The position numbers and the translations under genes are program-made. From Bacteroidales bacterium (lineage in GTDB: Bacteria; Bacteroidota; Bacteroidia; Bacteroidales; Muribaculaceae): a DNA stretch of 51,359 bases. Shown one piece after another: positions 1 through 8,245 of this stretch. Numbering within the stretch: position 1 is the first letter of the stretch; every line of letters begins with the position of its first letter. The stretch is from positions 1-51,359 of the forward strand of contig JAUNNJ010000007.1 of NCBI GenBank assembly GCA_030531495.1. Reading direction: 5' to 3'. The notes beneath the pieces were generated by a model. It was not told the DNA's origin and did no database searches. It saw only the letters and a list, made by a program, of their open reading frames with translations.

Positions 1-1283
1 AGTGCCTGGTGGAAAAGCAATGGGAAATAGATGGTAGGAGCGTGATAACCGTAGTCGAGCAAGCGTTTAGCCACATCAAGTGTGGTTACGCCAGTGCTCT
101 TGTCCTTCAGACCATCGAAGACGAATTCGTGCTTGCAAACGCCTTCAATTGGCAGTTCGTAGCAGTCTTTCAGCGATTCCTTGATGTAGTTGGCATTGAG
201 AGTGGCCAATGGACCCACCCATTTCAGGTTGTCGCTACCGAGCGTAACGATATAAGTGAGGGCACGCATCATGATGCCGAAGTTGCCGAGGAAGCCACTG
301 ATGCTACCAAGCGATTCTTCTCCCATTTCAATCTTGTAGTCGACCATACCGTCTTCGTTGAAATCACAAGTCACGCGAGGATTTGGCAAGAACTGCTCAA
401 GACCTTCGCGTACGCCGATAGGACCGCTACCAGGACCGCCACCACCGTGAGGGGTAGAGAATGTCTTGTGGAGATTGATGTGCATCACATCAAAACCGAT
501 GTCGCCAGGACGGCATTTGCCGAGCATTGGGTTGAGGTTTGCTCCATCGTAGTACATCAAACCGCCGCAGTCGTGCACGAGCTTCGCGATTTCTGCGATA
601 TTGTTTTCAAACAAGCCCAGCGTGTTAGGGTTGGTCATCATCATGCCGGCGATAGTGTCGTCGAGCAGAGGCTTCAAGTCTTCCACATCCACGCGTCCGT
701 CGGGTTTGCTCTTCACTTCCACTACATCGAGGCCACATACTGCCGCACTTGCAGGATTGGTGCCGTGAGCACTGTCGGGCACAATGATTTTGGTGCGCTT
801 AGCGTCGCCGCGACTCATGTGGTAACTGCGAATTACCATCAAACCGGTAAGTTCGCCGTGAGCACCAGCAAATGGATTGAGTGTGAATTCGCTCATGCCT
901 GCAATCTCAGAGAGGCTGCGTTGGAGTTGGTAGTACACAGCCAAAGCACCTTGCACGGTTTCCACATTCTGGAGAGGGTGGAGGCCTGTGAATTCGGGAT
1001 GAGCCGCAATTTCTTCGTTGATTTTTGGATTGTATTTCATTGTGCAAGAACCCAATGGGTAAAAACCAGTGTCAACACCGAAGTTGTTGTTGCTCATGTT
1101 GGTATAGTGGCGCACTACGGTGAGTTCGTCCACTTCAGGAAGAGCAGGCTCTTCTACGCGAAGCAGATTTTCAGGGAGTTGGGCAGTGCTGTATTCACTA
1201 AGTTCATTCTTGGGAAGGGAGTAGCCCTTACGACCAGGTTTTGACAACTCGAAAATGAGTTTTCCGTAATATGTATTATTCAT
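1..1283 (-). CDS. gcvPB: Glycine dehydrogenase (decarboxylating) subunit 2, P protein beta half (partial, runs off left edge)
   Basis: This is the PLP-binding half of the glycine cleavage P protein, which decarboxylates glycine and passes the aminomethyl group to lipoyl-GcvH. Reading the minus strand from an ATG at 1283 gives MNNTYYGKLIFELSKPGRKG and an open frame to the window edge, about 427 of roughly 480 residues. The PLP lysine is K273 in the signature INLHKTFSTPHGGGGPGSGP. PLGSCTMKYNP and DGANLNPMLGKCRPGDIGFD are also typical of the family. The start overlaps the gcvPA stop by 8 bp, which implies translational coupling. The C-terminus is missing only because the window ends. Identity is very secure. 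Confidence 0.96.
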   Translation of the reverse strand, partial: MNNTYYGKLIFELSKPGRKGYSLPKNELSEYSTAQLPENLLRVEEPALPEVDELTVVRHYTNMSNNNFGVDTGFYPLGSCTMKYNPKINEEIAAHPEFTGLHPLQNVETVQGALAVYYQLQRSLSEIAGMSEFTLNPFAGAHGELTGLMVIRSYHMSRGDAKRTKIIVPDSAHGTNPASAAVCGLDVVEVKSKPDGRVDVEDLKPLLDDTIAGMMMTNPNTLGLFENNIAEIAKLVHDCGGLMYYDGANLNPMLGKCRPGDIGFDVMHINLHKTFSTPHGGGGPGSGPIGVREGLEQFLPNPRVTCDFNEDGMVDYKIEMGEESLGSISGFLGNFGIMMRALTYIVTLGSDNLKWVGPLATLNANYIKESLKDCYELPIEGVCKHEFVFDGLKDKSTGVTTLDVAKRLLDYGYHAPTIYFPLLFHQA

Positions 1284-2628
1284 CTTCGTCTTCTCCTTCC
1301 GTGTAAGCTTTACAAGTTAATACTACTTCGTCGAGGTCTTCTTTGCTGATGGTTTCGGTTACACAAAGAAGCAAAGTGTCGTCGGCAATCTTCAAGCCTA
1401 ATTGCACACCGCTATAGTCGAGCAATACATTTTGAAGGTCTTCGATGTCGCCATCGAACTTCACAGTAAATTCGTTGAGGAATGGCTTGTCGGGATATGC
1501 CATGCTGAATCCCTTCATTTCGCAAAGTTTTTCTGCCAGATAGTGAGCGCCGCTATATCCGAGTTCGTTCACTTCCTTCAATCCATCCTTGCCCATAAGT
1601 GCCATGTAGACGGTGACATAGAGCGCCATGAGGCTTTCGTTAGAGCAGATGTTGCTGGTGGCTTTTTCGCGGCGGATATGTTGCTCGCGGGCTTGTAGGG
1701 TAAGCACAAATGTGCGTTTGCCATCCATGTCGGTTGTTGCACCCACGATGCGTCCAGGCATCTTGCGAATCAGTTTCTTGCTTGTGCAAAGGAAGCCCAC
1801 GTATGGACCGCCGAAATTCATAGGAATACCGAGACTTTGACCGTCGCCTACAGCGATGTCGGCACCCCATTCGCCTGGAGTTTTGAGCACGCCAAGGGTC
1901 GATGCCACACAGTTCATTATCAAGAGGGTCTTGTGTGAGTGGCAGAAATCAGCCCAACCAGTGTAGTCTTCAACGATGCCATAGAAGTTAGGAGCGGCAA
2001 CGATAACTCCAGCCACATCGTCGGCAGCCACTTTGGCTTCAAAGTCGCTTTTGTCGGTCACACCGTCTGCTTCGGCGATGGTTTCGAGCACCACGCCATT
2101 GAATTTTGCATAAGTTTCAACAACTCGACGAACGATAGGGTTGACGGTTGCAGAAATCAGCACTTTGTTGCGCTTCTTTGCTGCAGCCACTGCCATCATC
2201 ATGGCTTCGGCTGTGGCAGTGCAACCATCGTACATTGATGCATTCGACACCTCCATGCCTGTGAGCATCGCCATCATACTTTGATATTCAAAGATGTATT
2301 GGAGTGTGCCTTGTGAAATTTCGGCCTGATATGGAGTGTAGGAGGTGAGGAATTCACTACGGCTAACGATATTGTTGACCACAGATGGTGAATAGTGGTC
2401 GTAGCAACCAGCGCCGATGAGGCATTTCAGTGTTTCGTTGCCTTGAGCGAGGCCATTGAAGAACTTGCGCACTTCAATTTCGCTCAGTCCCTCAGGCAGA
2501 CCATACTCTTTTTTCAACACCAAGTCTTCAGGAATGTCCTTGTACAAATCGTCAAGGCTCTTTTCCCCGCAGGTATTGAGCATCGAGCGGATGTCGTCTT
2601 CGGTATGTGGGAAAAATTTATAGCTCAT
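1276..2628 (-). CDS. gcvPA: Glycine dehydrogenase (decarboxylating) subunit 1, P protein alpha half
   Basis: This is the partner half of the split P protein, and it has no PLP lysine of its own. It is 450 residues starting MSYKFFPHTEDDIRSMLNTCG, close to the usual length of about 445. Family landmarks are YTPYQAEISQGTLQYIFEYQ (near 110-130), the NASMYDGCTA loop, the GDGQSLGIPMNFGGPYVGF stretch and REQHIRREKATSNICSN. An ATG 39 bp upstream is in frame but would add 13 residues unlike the family, so 2628 is preferred. It lies 80 bp after gcvH, with a strong hairpin in the gap, and overlaps gcvPB. The C-terminus ends in an acidic EDEDE tail. Confidence 0.95.
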   Translation of the reverse strand: MSYKFFPHTEDDIRSMLNTCGEKSLDDLYKDIPEDLVLKKEYGLPEGLSEIEVRKFFNGLAQGNETLKCLIGAGCYDHYSPSVVNNIVSRSEFLTSYTPYQAEISQGTLQYIFEYQSMMAMLTGMEVSNASMYDGCTATAEAMMMAVAAAKKRNKVLISATVNPIVRRVVETYAKFNGVVLETIAEADGVTDKSDFEAKVAADDVAGVIVAAPNFYGIVEDYTGWADFCHSHKTLLIMNCVASTLGVLKTPGEWGADIAVGDGQSLGIPMNFGGPYVGFLCTSKKLIRKMPGRIVGATTDMDGKRTFVLTLQAREQHIRREKATSNICSNESLMALYVTVYMALMGKDGLKEVNELGYSGAHYLAEKLCEMKGFSMAYPDKPFLNEFTVKFDGDIEDLQNVLLDYSGVQLGLKIADDTLLLCVTETISKEDLDEVVLTCKAYTEGEDEDE

Positions 2629-2653
2629 AATAGATGTTTTAATTGAGAATAGA

Positions 2654-2686
2654 GGGTTGAGGACCACATAAAATCGTCCTCAACCC
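2654..2686 (-). other. Intra-operon hairpin between gcvH and gcvPA
   Basis: GGGTTGAGGAC at 2654-2664 is repeated perfectly in inverted form at 2676-2686, giving an 11-bp stem with an 11-nt loop. It sits in the 80-bp gap between the gcvH stop and the gcvPA start. No T-run follows in the direction of transcription, so it does not look like a complete intrinsic terminator. An mRNA-stability or processing element that sets H:P protein ratios is an inference. Confidence 0.6.
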
Positions 2687-2708
2687 ATTGTTTCATTAAT
2701 GAAATGGC

Positions 2709-3089
2709 TTATTCGCCGATGAATGCTTTGTAAGCAGCAGCGTCCATGAGGTTTTCGAGTTCGCTTGCATCGCTCATTTCCACCTTCATGATCCAGTTTT
2801 CGTAAGCGTCCTTGTTCACGAGACCTGGTTCATCGTCGAGTGCTTCATTCACTTCTACTACAGTGCCACTAACAGGAGAGAACAAATCGCTGGCAGCCTT
2901 CACGCTTTCTACTGCGCCGAATTCTTCGCCTGCGTTCACTTCGTCGTCCACTTCTGGCATATCAACATACACTACATTGCCGAGTTCGTGTTGAGCGTGG
3001 TCGGTGATACCCACGAAACCCATGTTGCCTTCTACTTTCACATATTCATGTGATTCACTGTAATAGTAGCCTTCAATAATTTTGCTCAT
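2709..3089 (-). CDS. gcvH: Glycine cleavage system H protein
   Basis: This is the mobile lipoyl carrier of the glycine cleavage system, shuttling the aminomethyl arm between P, T and L proteins. It is 126 residues, the normal family length. The lipoylated lysine is K64 in GAVESVKAASDLFSP, followed by SGTVVEVNEALDDEPGLVN. The start MSKIIEGYYYSESHEYVKV matches the family; a start 36 bp further upstream would add an implausible polar, Thr-rich leader. It lies 68 bp after gcvT. The nearby lplA gene encodes a ligase that can lipoylate this protein. Confidence 0.96.
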   Translation of the reverse strand: MSKIIEGYYYSESHEYVKVEGNMGFVGITDHAQHELGNVVYVDMPEVDDEVNAGEEFGAVESVKAASDLFSPVSGTVVEVNEALDDEPGLVNKDAYENWIMKVEMSDASELENLMDAAAYKAFIGE

Positions 3090-3157
3090 AGTTGTTGTTT
3101 TTAATTTTGTGTTGCCCGTTGTCACAGGGCAGGTTTAATATTAATTTTGTTGATTAT

Positions 3158-4258
3158 TTATTTCTTGTAAGATTTCTTGTAGAATTTCTTCTTCACGATA
3201 GTGGCTCCGAACACTTTCTTGCGAATCTTCACGCTCAGTTCGTCGCCAAGGTTGCCTACTGCGCGGTCAACCAATGCAAATGCAAGGCTCTTGCCTTCTA
3301 CTGAAATGCCGCGATAGCCAGTGGTTACATAGCCCACCACTTTGTCGTCCTTCAGCACTTCGTAGCCATGGCGAGCGATAGCCTTGTCGTGCAATTCCAA
3401 ACCCACGAGCTTCTTTGCGCTGCCTTCAGCCTTTTGCTTTGCACAAGCTTCTTGACCGATGAAACCACCCTGTTTGTCGAGTTTTACGAAAATGCCGAGA
3501 GTGGCTTCGATAGGAGAAATTTCAGCGCTCAATTCGTCGCCATAGAGAGGCAGACCCACTTCAAAGCGCAATGTGTCGCGGCAACCAAGTCCGCAAGGTT
3601 GAACATCGGCAGCGATGAGCAAATCCCACATCTTGTTGATGGCTGCATGGCTTGCATAGATTTCAAAACCGTCTTCACCAGTGTAGCCGGTGCGGCTCAC
3701 GATAATAGTTTCACCATCATACTCCATGGTTTTGAATGTGTAGAACACGAGGTCGGTAGCATCGAGTTCGAGAACACTCTTCAACACGGTTTCGCTGTCG
3801 GGACCTTGCACTGCAAGTTGACCATATTTGTCGCTTTGGTGGTCAACGGTGACATTGAAGTCCTTTGCCTGTTCCAAAATCCAAGCCACATCCTTGTCGA
3901 TATTTGCGGCATTGATTACGAGGAAAAGGTCGTTTTCACCCATCTTGTACACCAAGAGGTCGTCGACGGTGCCGCCATTAGGGTAGAGCATCATACCGTA
4001 GTAGATTTTGCCTACAGGCGCATCGGTGATATCATTGGTGAATATGTAGTTAACGAATTTTTCAGCTTCAGGACCTGTGATTTCCACTTCGCCCATGTGT
4101 GATACGTCGAACACACCCACTTGGTTGCGTACGGCATTGTGTTCTTCCACGATGCCTTTGTACTGGATAGGCATGTCAAAACCGCCGAAGGGGCTCATCA
4201 GTGCGCCTAATGCCACATGCTTGTCGTGGAGGCAGGTCATTTTCATTTCTTCGCTCAT
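3158..4258 (-). CDS. gcvT: Glycine cleavage system T protein (aminomethyltransferase)
   Basis: GcvT transfers the methylene group from aminomethyl-lipoyl-GcvH to tetrahydrofolate and releases ammonia. The 366-residue product has the usual length and the family signatures FGGFDMPIQYKGI...H near residues 25-40, VFDVSHMGEVEITGP, YTGEDGFEIY and LGCRDTLRFEVGLPLYGDEL. The C-terminal barrel follows, and the tail is lysine-rich (KKKFYKKSYKK). The start at 4258 gives MSEEMKMTCLHDKHVALGA. It is 10 bp downstream of lplA, so the two are surely cotranscribed. Confidence 0.96.
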   Translation of the reverse strand: MSEEMKMTCLHDKHVALGALMSPFGGFDMPIQYKGIVEEHNAVRNQVGVFDVSHMGEVEITGPEAEKFVNYIFTNDITDAPVGKIYYGMMLYPNGGTVDDLLVYKMGENDLFLVINAANIDKDVAWILEQAKDFNVTVDHQSDKYGQLAVQGPDSETVLKSVLELDATDLVFYTFKTMEYDGETIIVSRTGYTGEDGFEIYASHAAINKMWDLLIAADVQPCGLGCRDTLRFEVGLPLYGDELSAEISPIEATLGIFVKLDKQGGFIGQEACAKQKAEGSAKKLVGLELHDKAIARHGYEVLKDDKVVGYVTTGYRGISVEGKSLAFALVDRAVGNLGDELSVKIRKKVFGATIVKKKFYKKSYKK

Positions 4259-4268
4259 AATAGTTGTT

Positions 4269-5249
4269 TTAGTTTAAGAATGTATTTATTAGTTGTTGTG
4301 TTGTTAAGTTCGCTATCACTTTGCTGGCATCCAAGTCTTTGAGAGCCTCGCTGATGGCTTCGGGTGTGTAGGCCACGCCCTTCAGTCGTGCAATGATGCT
4401 GTCGTCGATGCTGCCAATTACGAAAAAGTCGCCAGCAATATTTATGTCTTTTATCAAATTATGGTCAAGTTCGATGCTGATTTGGAATTCGCCCACACCG
4501 TCGATTCGGGAATGGATGGTCTTGGAGCATCGAGGGTTGTTGCCATAAATAAATTCGGGAGTGAGGTAGCTCTGCATCAGTTGCTCGATTTCTTTGACAT
4601 CGGCATCGGTGAGTAGGATTTCGCCATCGCAAAGTTCGCTTTTCACGAAATCCTTGAATTGAGGAATATCCATTCTGCCATTTAGATGCTCACTCAGCGT
4701 GGTGATGCGACTTCTCACGCTTTTCACACCCTTCGATGCCAGTTTCTCTTCCGATGGGGTGATGGCGCCTTGCATGTGTGCCATATCAGTGTCGAAGAGC
4801 ATGGTGCCATGCACGATGCTGCGTCCAGGAAGGTGGTAGAAAGCGTTTCCGCTCACTTTAAGTCCGTCGACAAGAATATCGTTACGCCCGTTGTCGCTTG
4901 CGTTCAATCCCAATTTTTTCAACACTTTCACCATGGCATTGGTGTAGCGAGAAAAGGTGTGCTCCACATTGTCGCTACAAGTGATATAACTCATCATGAT
5001 ATTGCTCATGTCGGCAAACACGCAACCGCCTCCGCTTTTCCTGCGATAGGTGGCTATGCCATGCTCTTTGCAGTAAGGGATGTTTACTTCGTTGCTGATG
5101 AGTTGGTTTCGCCCAAAAATCACGGTGGGGTGCACTTGCCACATGAAAAAGAGGTCATCGTTTCCGATGATTCTTGCCGCATATTCCTCCATTGCCAGAT
5201 AGAATGGCAGGATGCGGGTTTCGTTGAGTGGTAGAAGTAAGTACTTCAC
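4269..5249 (-). CDS. lplA: Lipoate-protein ligase A
   Basis: LplA activates free lipoate with ATP and attaches it to lysine on carrier proteins such as GcvH. The 326-residue protein has the lipoate-binding loop RRKSGGGCVFAD (69-80), the catalytic-lysine motif LKVSGNAFY with K131, and a C-terminal accessory domain. It is the first gene of the glycine cleavage operon, with a Bacteroidetes-type promoter about 65 bp upstream, so carrier modification and the carrier are produced together. No lipA or lipB is in the window, which fits scavenging of exogenous lipoate, although those genes could lie elsewhere. Confidence 0.93.
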   Translation of the reverse strand: MKYLLLPLNETRILPFYLAMEEYAARIIGNDDLFFMWQVHPTVIFGRNQLISNEVNIPYCKEHGIATYRRKSGGGCVFADMSNIMMSYITCSDNVEHTFSRYTNAMVKVLKKLGLNASDNGRNDILVDGLKVSGNAFYHLPGRSIVHGTMLFDTDMAHMQGAITPSEEKLASKGVKSVRSRITTLSEHLNGRMDIPQFKDFVKSELCDGEILLTDADVKEIEQLMQSYLTPEFIYGNNPRCSKTIHSRIDGVGEFQISIELDHNLIKDINIAGDFFVIGSIDDSIIARLKGVAYTPEAISEALKDLDASKVIANLTTQQLINTFLN

Positions 5250-5315
5250 GTTGGTTTAGAGGGCTTTTCTGTTAATAGTTGTTTTGCTTAAGAAATATGT
5301 TGTGTAATACAAATT

Positions 5316-5346
5316 CAAAGATACGCAATTTCTCTGAATTATCACA
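5316..5346 (-). promoter_or_regulatory. Predicted promoter of the lplA-gcvTHPAPB operon
   Basis: Read on the minus strand, TATCTTTG (5323 to 5316) is a perfect TAnnTTTG -7 box. TGTG lies 19 bp upstream (5346-5343), one base off the TTTG -33 element. The start of transcription would fall near 5309, about 60 nt before the lplA ATG. Confidence 0.55.
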
Positions 5347-5755
5347 CTCTTGCGGGCAACTTTTTCATTGTAATTTGCACTATTTTTGAAATTGTGATAG
5401 ATTGCTTGTTTTTTGTTGGTGGTTTTAAGAAGATATAGGGGCGTTGGTTAACTGAAAAAATAACAATTTTTTAGTAATTTCAATAAATTGTTTTTTCCTA
5501 AAAATAGAAGTGGAATAACAACAGTTTTAATGCTTTCATATGTTGTGGACTGTGATGTTTTTGATATTGAATTAAGAGTTTATGTATTGTGTGTTAATAT
5601 GCTTTAAAATAGAGAAATGTATAAGATTGGTGTTTCGTTGTGAAGCGAGACTAATTGGAGTGCGTTATCTGTTTTTAATTTGCTAAATTTGTTGGCTTCG
5701 ACAAAGAAGGATGGAATGCTTGAATGGCTGATGAAACTTAAATATCCCTAAAGGT

Positions 5756-5786
5756 TTTGTGGGTTCGGTTATAATTGTTAACTTTG
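5756..5786 (+). promoter_or_regulatory. Predicted promoter of the acyltransferase-tex-folK operon
   Basis: TTTG at 5756-5759, exactly 19 bp, then TAACTTTG at 5779-5786: a full match to the Bacteroidetes primary-sigma consensus. Transcription would start near 5793, about 25 nt before the ATG at 5818. Confidence 0.72.
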
Positions 5787-5817
5787 AGAAAATAATCATT
5801 TCTTGAAACTTGATATT

Positions 5818-6993
5818 ATGGAAAAAGAAAATGTAATCATCCCTGCAGAGTTTGCTGATATTTGCCCAATCTCTGATAAGGATTTTCATAACGAGATGTC
5901 GATTTTGGTTGAAAAACCAATGTTCCAACAGGTGGTTAAATTCATCATGCCCGACAAGAAATTTTCTGATGTGTCACGCTTGCTTTTGAGTCTGAATTCA
6001 AAACAGGAATTCCAGCAGAAAATTATGGCACCGCTTGTGGCAGGCATCCTCGACAAGACCAGCGACGGCATTACTTTTAGCGGTATGGAAAATCTTGATA
6101 AAGATGCTCCATATCTTCATATCACCAACCACCGCGATATCGTGCTCGATTCAGCACAGTTGAGCTATTTGCTTGCAAGTCAAGGTCACGATACCGTGGA
6201 AATTGCTATCGGCAACAATCTTTTGATTTACGAATGGATTACTAAACTCGTTCGCTTGAACAAGAGTTTCATCGTAAAGCGTAATCTCGGCCGCTTGCAG
6301 ACACTTGCAGCTGCTGTTCAACTTTCGCGTTATATCCACTTCGCCATCAAGGAGAAAAACGCTTCGGTATGGCTGGCTCAACGCGAAGGACGCTGCAAAG
6401 ACAGCAACGACCGCACGCAGGAAAGTTTGCTTAAGATGCTCACCTACGGCAATCGCGAGGTGTCGATGCTCGATAGCCTCAAGGAACTCAATATTGCACC
6501 TATAGCATTGAGCTATGAGTATGACCCTAACGACTATTTGAAGGCAACGGAATTCCTCCTCAAGAGCAAAGACCCTAACTTCAAGAAAAGCCAAAACGAC
6601 GACCTCGTGAGTATGCAGACCGGTATCATGGGCTACAAAGGCAAGGTGCATTATTCGTTTGTGCCATGCATCAACGACAAGCTTGACACTATTCCTGCCG
6701 ACCTCGATAAGTTGCTGATGGTTCGTCGCGTATGTACAATCATCGACCACGAAATCCATAGCAACTACAAGATTTTCAAGACCAACTACATTGCTCACGA
6801 TATCTTGTTCGACAACAAGGATTTCGCCGACAAGTATACTCCAGAAGAAGGTGAGGCATTCAAGGAATATCTGAACGGACAGCTTGCAAAAGTGCAAGTG
6901 CCATACAATGAACTTGACCGCAACTTTATGTATAAGTGCATGCTTGAAATGTACTCAAATCCATTGACTAATCAACTTGAAGCGTTGAAGTAA
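5818..6993 (+). CDS. Glycerolipid acyltransferase family protein (PlsB/PlsC-like)
   Basis: This is a 391-residue protein of the 1-acyl-glycerol-3-phosphate acyltransferase superfamily, which moves acyl chains onto lipid precursors at the inner membrane. Motifs in order are ITNHRDIVLD (102-111, block I), FIVKRNLGRL (151-160, block II, substrate binding) and the EGR block III motif in LAQREGRCKDSND (187-198). Block I shows HX5D rather than the classical HX4D. There is no obvious transmembrane helix. The ATG at 5818 is preferred over the in-frame one 15 bp upstream because it lies at a better distance from the promoter. The exact substrate cannot be told. Confidence 0.8.
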   Translation: MEKENVIIPAEFADICPISDKDFHNEMSILVEKPMFQQVVKFIMPDKKFSDVSRLLLSLNSKQEFQQKIMAPLVAGILDKTSDGITFSGMENLDKDAPYLHITNHRDIVLDSAQLSYLLASQGHDTVEIAIGNNLLIYEWITKLVRLNKSFIVKRNLGRLQTLAAAVQLSRYIHFAIKEKNASVWLAQREGRCKDSNDRTQESLLKMLTYGNREVSMLDSLKELNIAPIALSYEYDPNDYLKATEFLLKSKDPNFKKSQNDDLVSMQTGIMGYKGKVHYSFVPCINDKLDTIPADLDKLLMVRRVCTIIDHEIHSNYKIFKTNYIAHDILFDNKDFADKYTPEEGEAFKEYLNGQLAKVQVPYNELDRNFMYKCMLEMYSNPLTNQLEALK

Positions 6994-7016
6994 CAGAAAA
7001 GGGGTTTGGACCGCTT

Positions 7017-8228
7017 ATGAAGATGCACTGGATACCTTTGCTGATAGCCTTGATTGTGAATCTGGCTATCGACTTCTATGCCTATCGTCGCTTGCACCGT
7101 TCGGTGTTGTGGCCACGATGGGCTGCTCCTTGTTATGCGGGTGTGTGTGCACTTCTTTATGGATTGCTGTGTGTGGCTGTGTATTTTTCCTTTAAGCAGG
7201 CCGACAGTTCGATTTATGTTGCAATGTATTTGCTGCTGGCATTCTACGGTATTCAGGGACCTAAATTCGTGGCACTTGGCGTCTATTCGTTTTCATGGAT
7301 AAAACGGTTTGGTAATGGCCTGAAGCGATTCTTCCGCTATTCTGCACTTGTTGTTTTTCTTCTACTTGTTGTTCAAGTGTTGTGGGGGACATTGGTAACC
7401 CCCTATACAATAGAAGTGAAACATGTGACCATAGAAAGCAGCAATCTGCCGAAGGCATTCGATGGGTATCGCATTGTGCAATTCAGCGATGCTCATGTGG
7501 GCACGTACGGCAGCGATACCGCTTTCGTGTCGGAATATGTGGATTCTATCAATGCTCAAAATGCCGATATGATATGCTTTACCGGTGATTTGGTGAATCG
7601 TCATTCTGCAGAAGTTGTACCGTTTGTGAATGTTTTTTCTCGTCTTCATGCGGCAGATGGCGTGATATCTATTCAAGGCAATCACGACTATAAAACCTAC
7701 TATCCGTGGGAATCAAACGACCAGTGGATGGCCGATTCGCTCCGACTCGTTCAGATGGAGAGGAAAATGGGATGGACTGTAAACAACGATTCCATAATCA
7801 CGGTTTATCGTAGTGGCGATAGCATAAAGGTGATAGGCCTGCATTGTTTCCGTCCGCCTCATTGGAAGATGCGTGCTGATTTGCGAGCGTTTTATCCCGA
7901 AGTCGACAATAAGAAGGTGTATAAAATTTTGTTGCAGCATATACCTTACGTATGGCCGAGTTATGTCGACCCCGACGATGAATTGGCATTGGGCGAACCT
8001 CTGCATTTCGACCTCACACTCTCGGGCCACACTCATGCCATGCAGATTCAAGCCACGATTTTTGGCAAGAGAATATCGCCATCGCGCTTCGTGTCGAAAT
8101 TCTGGGGCGGGAAATATCAATTCGGCGACCAATTTCTCTACGTCAATACTGGCGTGGGCGAAGTGGGCGTGCCTATGCGCATTGGAGTGAAGCCCGAAAT
8201 CACCGTAATTACACTCAAAAGGAAATAA
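7017..8228 (+). CDS. Membrane-anchored metallophosphoesterase
   Basis: This is a 403-residue protein with about four N-terminal transmembrane segments (roughly 5-22, 38-58, 66-84 and 108-125) and a calcineurin-like phosphoesterase domain. Metal ligands are visible in IVQFSDAHVG (D158, H160), FTGDLVN (D191), IQGNHDY (N222, H223) and LSGHTHAMQ. This architecture resembles the YkuE/YaeI group, some members of which hydrolyse UDP-diacylglucosamine-type lipids; the substrate here is unknown. It starts 23 bp after the acyltransferase gene, so a role in envelope lipid metabolism is a reasonable inference. A second in-frame ATG lies 6 bp downstream. Confidence 0.85.
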   Translation: MKMHWIPLLIALIVNLAIDFYAYRRLHRSVLWPRWAAPCYAGVCALLYGLLCVAVYFSFKQADSSIYVAMYLLLAFYGIQGPKFVALGVYSFSWIKRFGNGLKRFFRYSALVVFLLLVVQVLWGTLVTPYTIEVKHVTIESSNLPKAFDGYRIVQFSDAHVGTYGSDTAFVSEYVDSINAQNADMICFTGDLVNRHSAEVVPFVNVFSRLHAADGVISIQGNHDYKTYYPWESNDQWMADSLRLVQMERKMGWTVNNDSIITVYRSGDSIKVIGLHCFRPPHWKMRADLRAFYPEVDNKKVYKILLQHIPYVWPSYVDPDDELALGEPLHFDLTLSGHTHAMQIQATIFGKRISPSRFVSKFWGGKYQFGDQFLYVNTGVGEVGVPMRIGVKPEITVITLKRK

Positions 8229-8245
8229 TAACCATATTTATTACT

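Larger units (their letters stand above)
5250..5817. other. Intergenic region between divergent operons (568 bp)
   Basis: This AT-rich gap separates the minus-strand gcv operon from the plus-strand acyltransferase operon. I see a promoter facing each way (5316-5346 minus, 5756-5786 plus). I see no RNA gene, no glycine riboswitch-like structure and no credible open frame between them. Its length is unusual for this gene-dense window. Confidence 0.6.

Noticed and set aside
9..1244. 411-codon open frame on the plus strand
   Set aside because: It lies antisense to gcvPB, whose minus-strand frame carries all family motifs. The plus-strand translation has no recognisable features.
5250..5817. Possible glycine riboswitch upstream of the gcv operon
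   Set aside because: No paired aptamer-like structure or conserved core could be made out between the promoter and lplA, and the leader is only about 60 nt.
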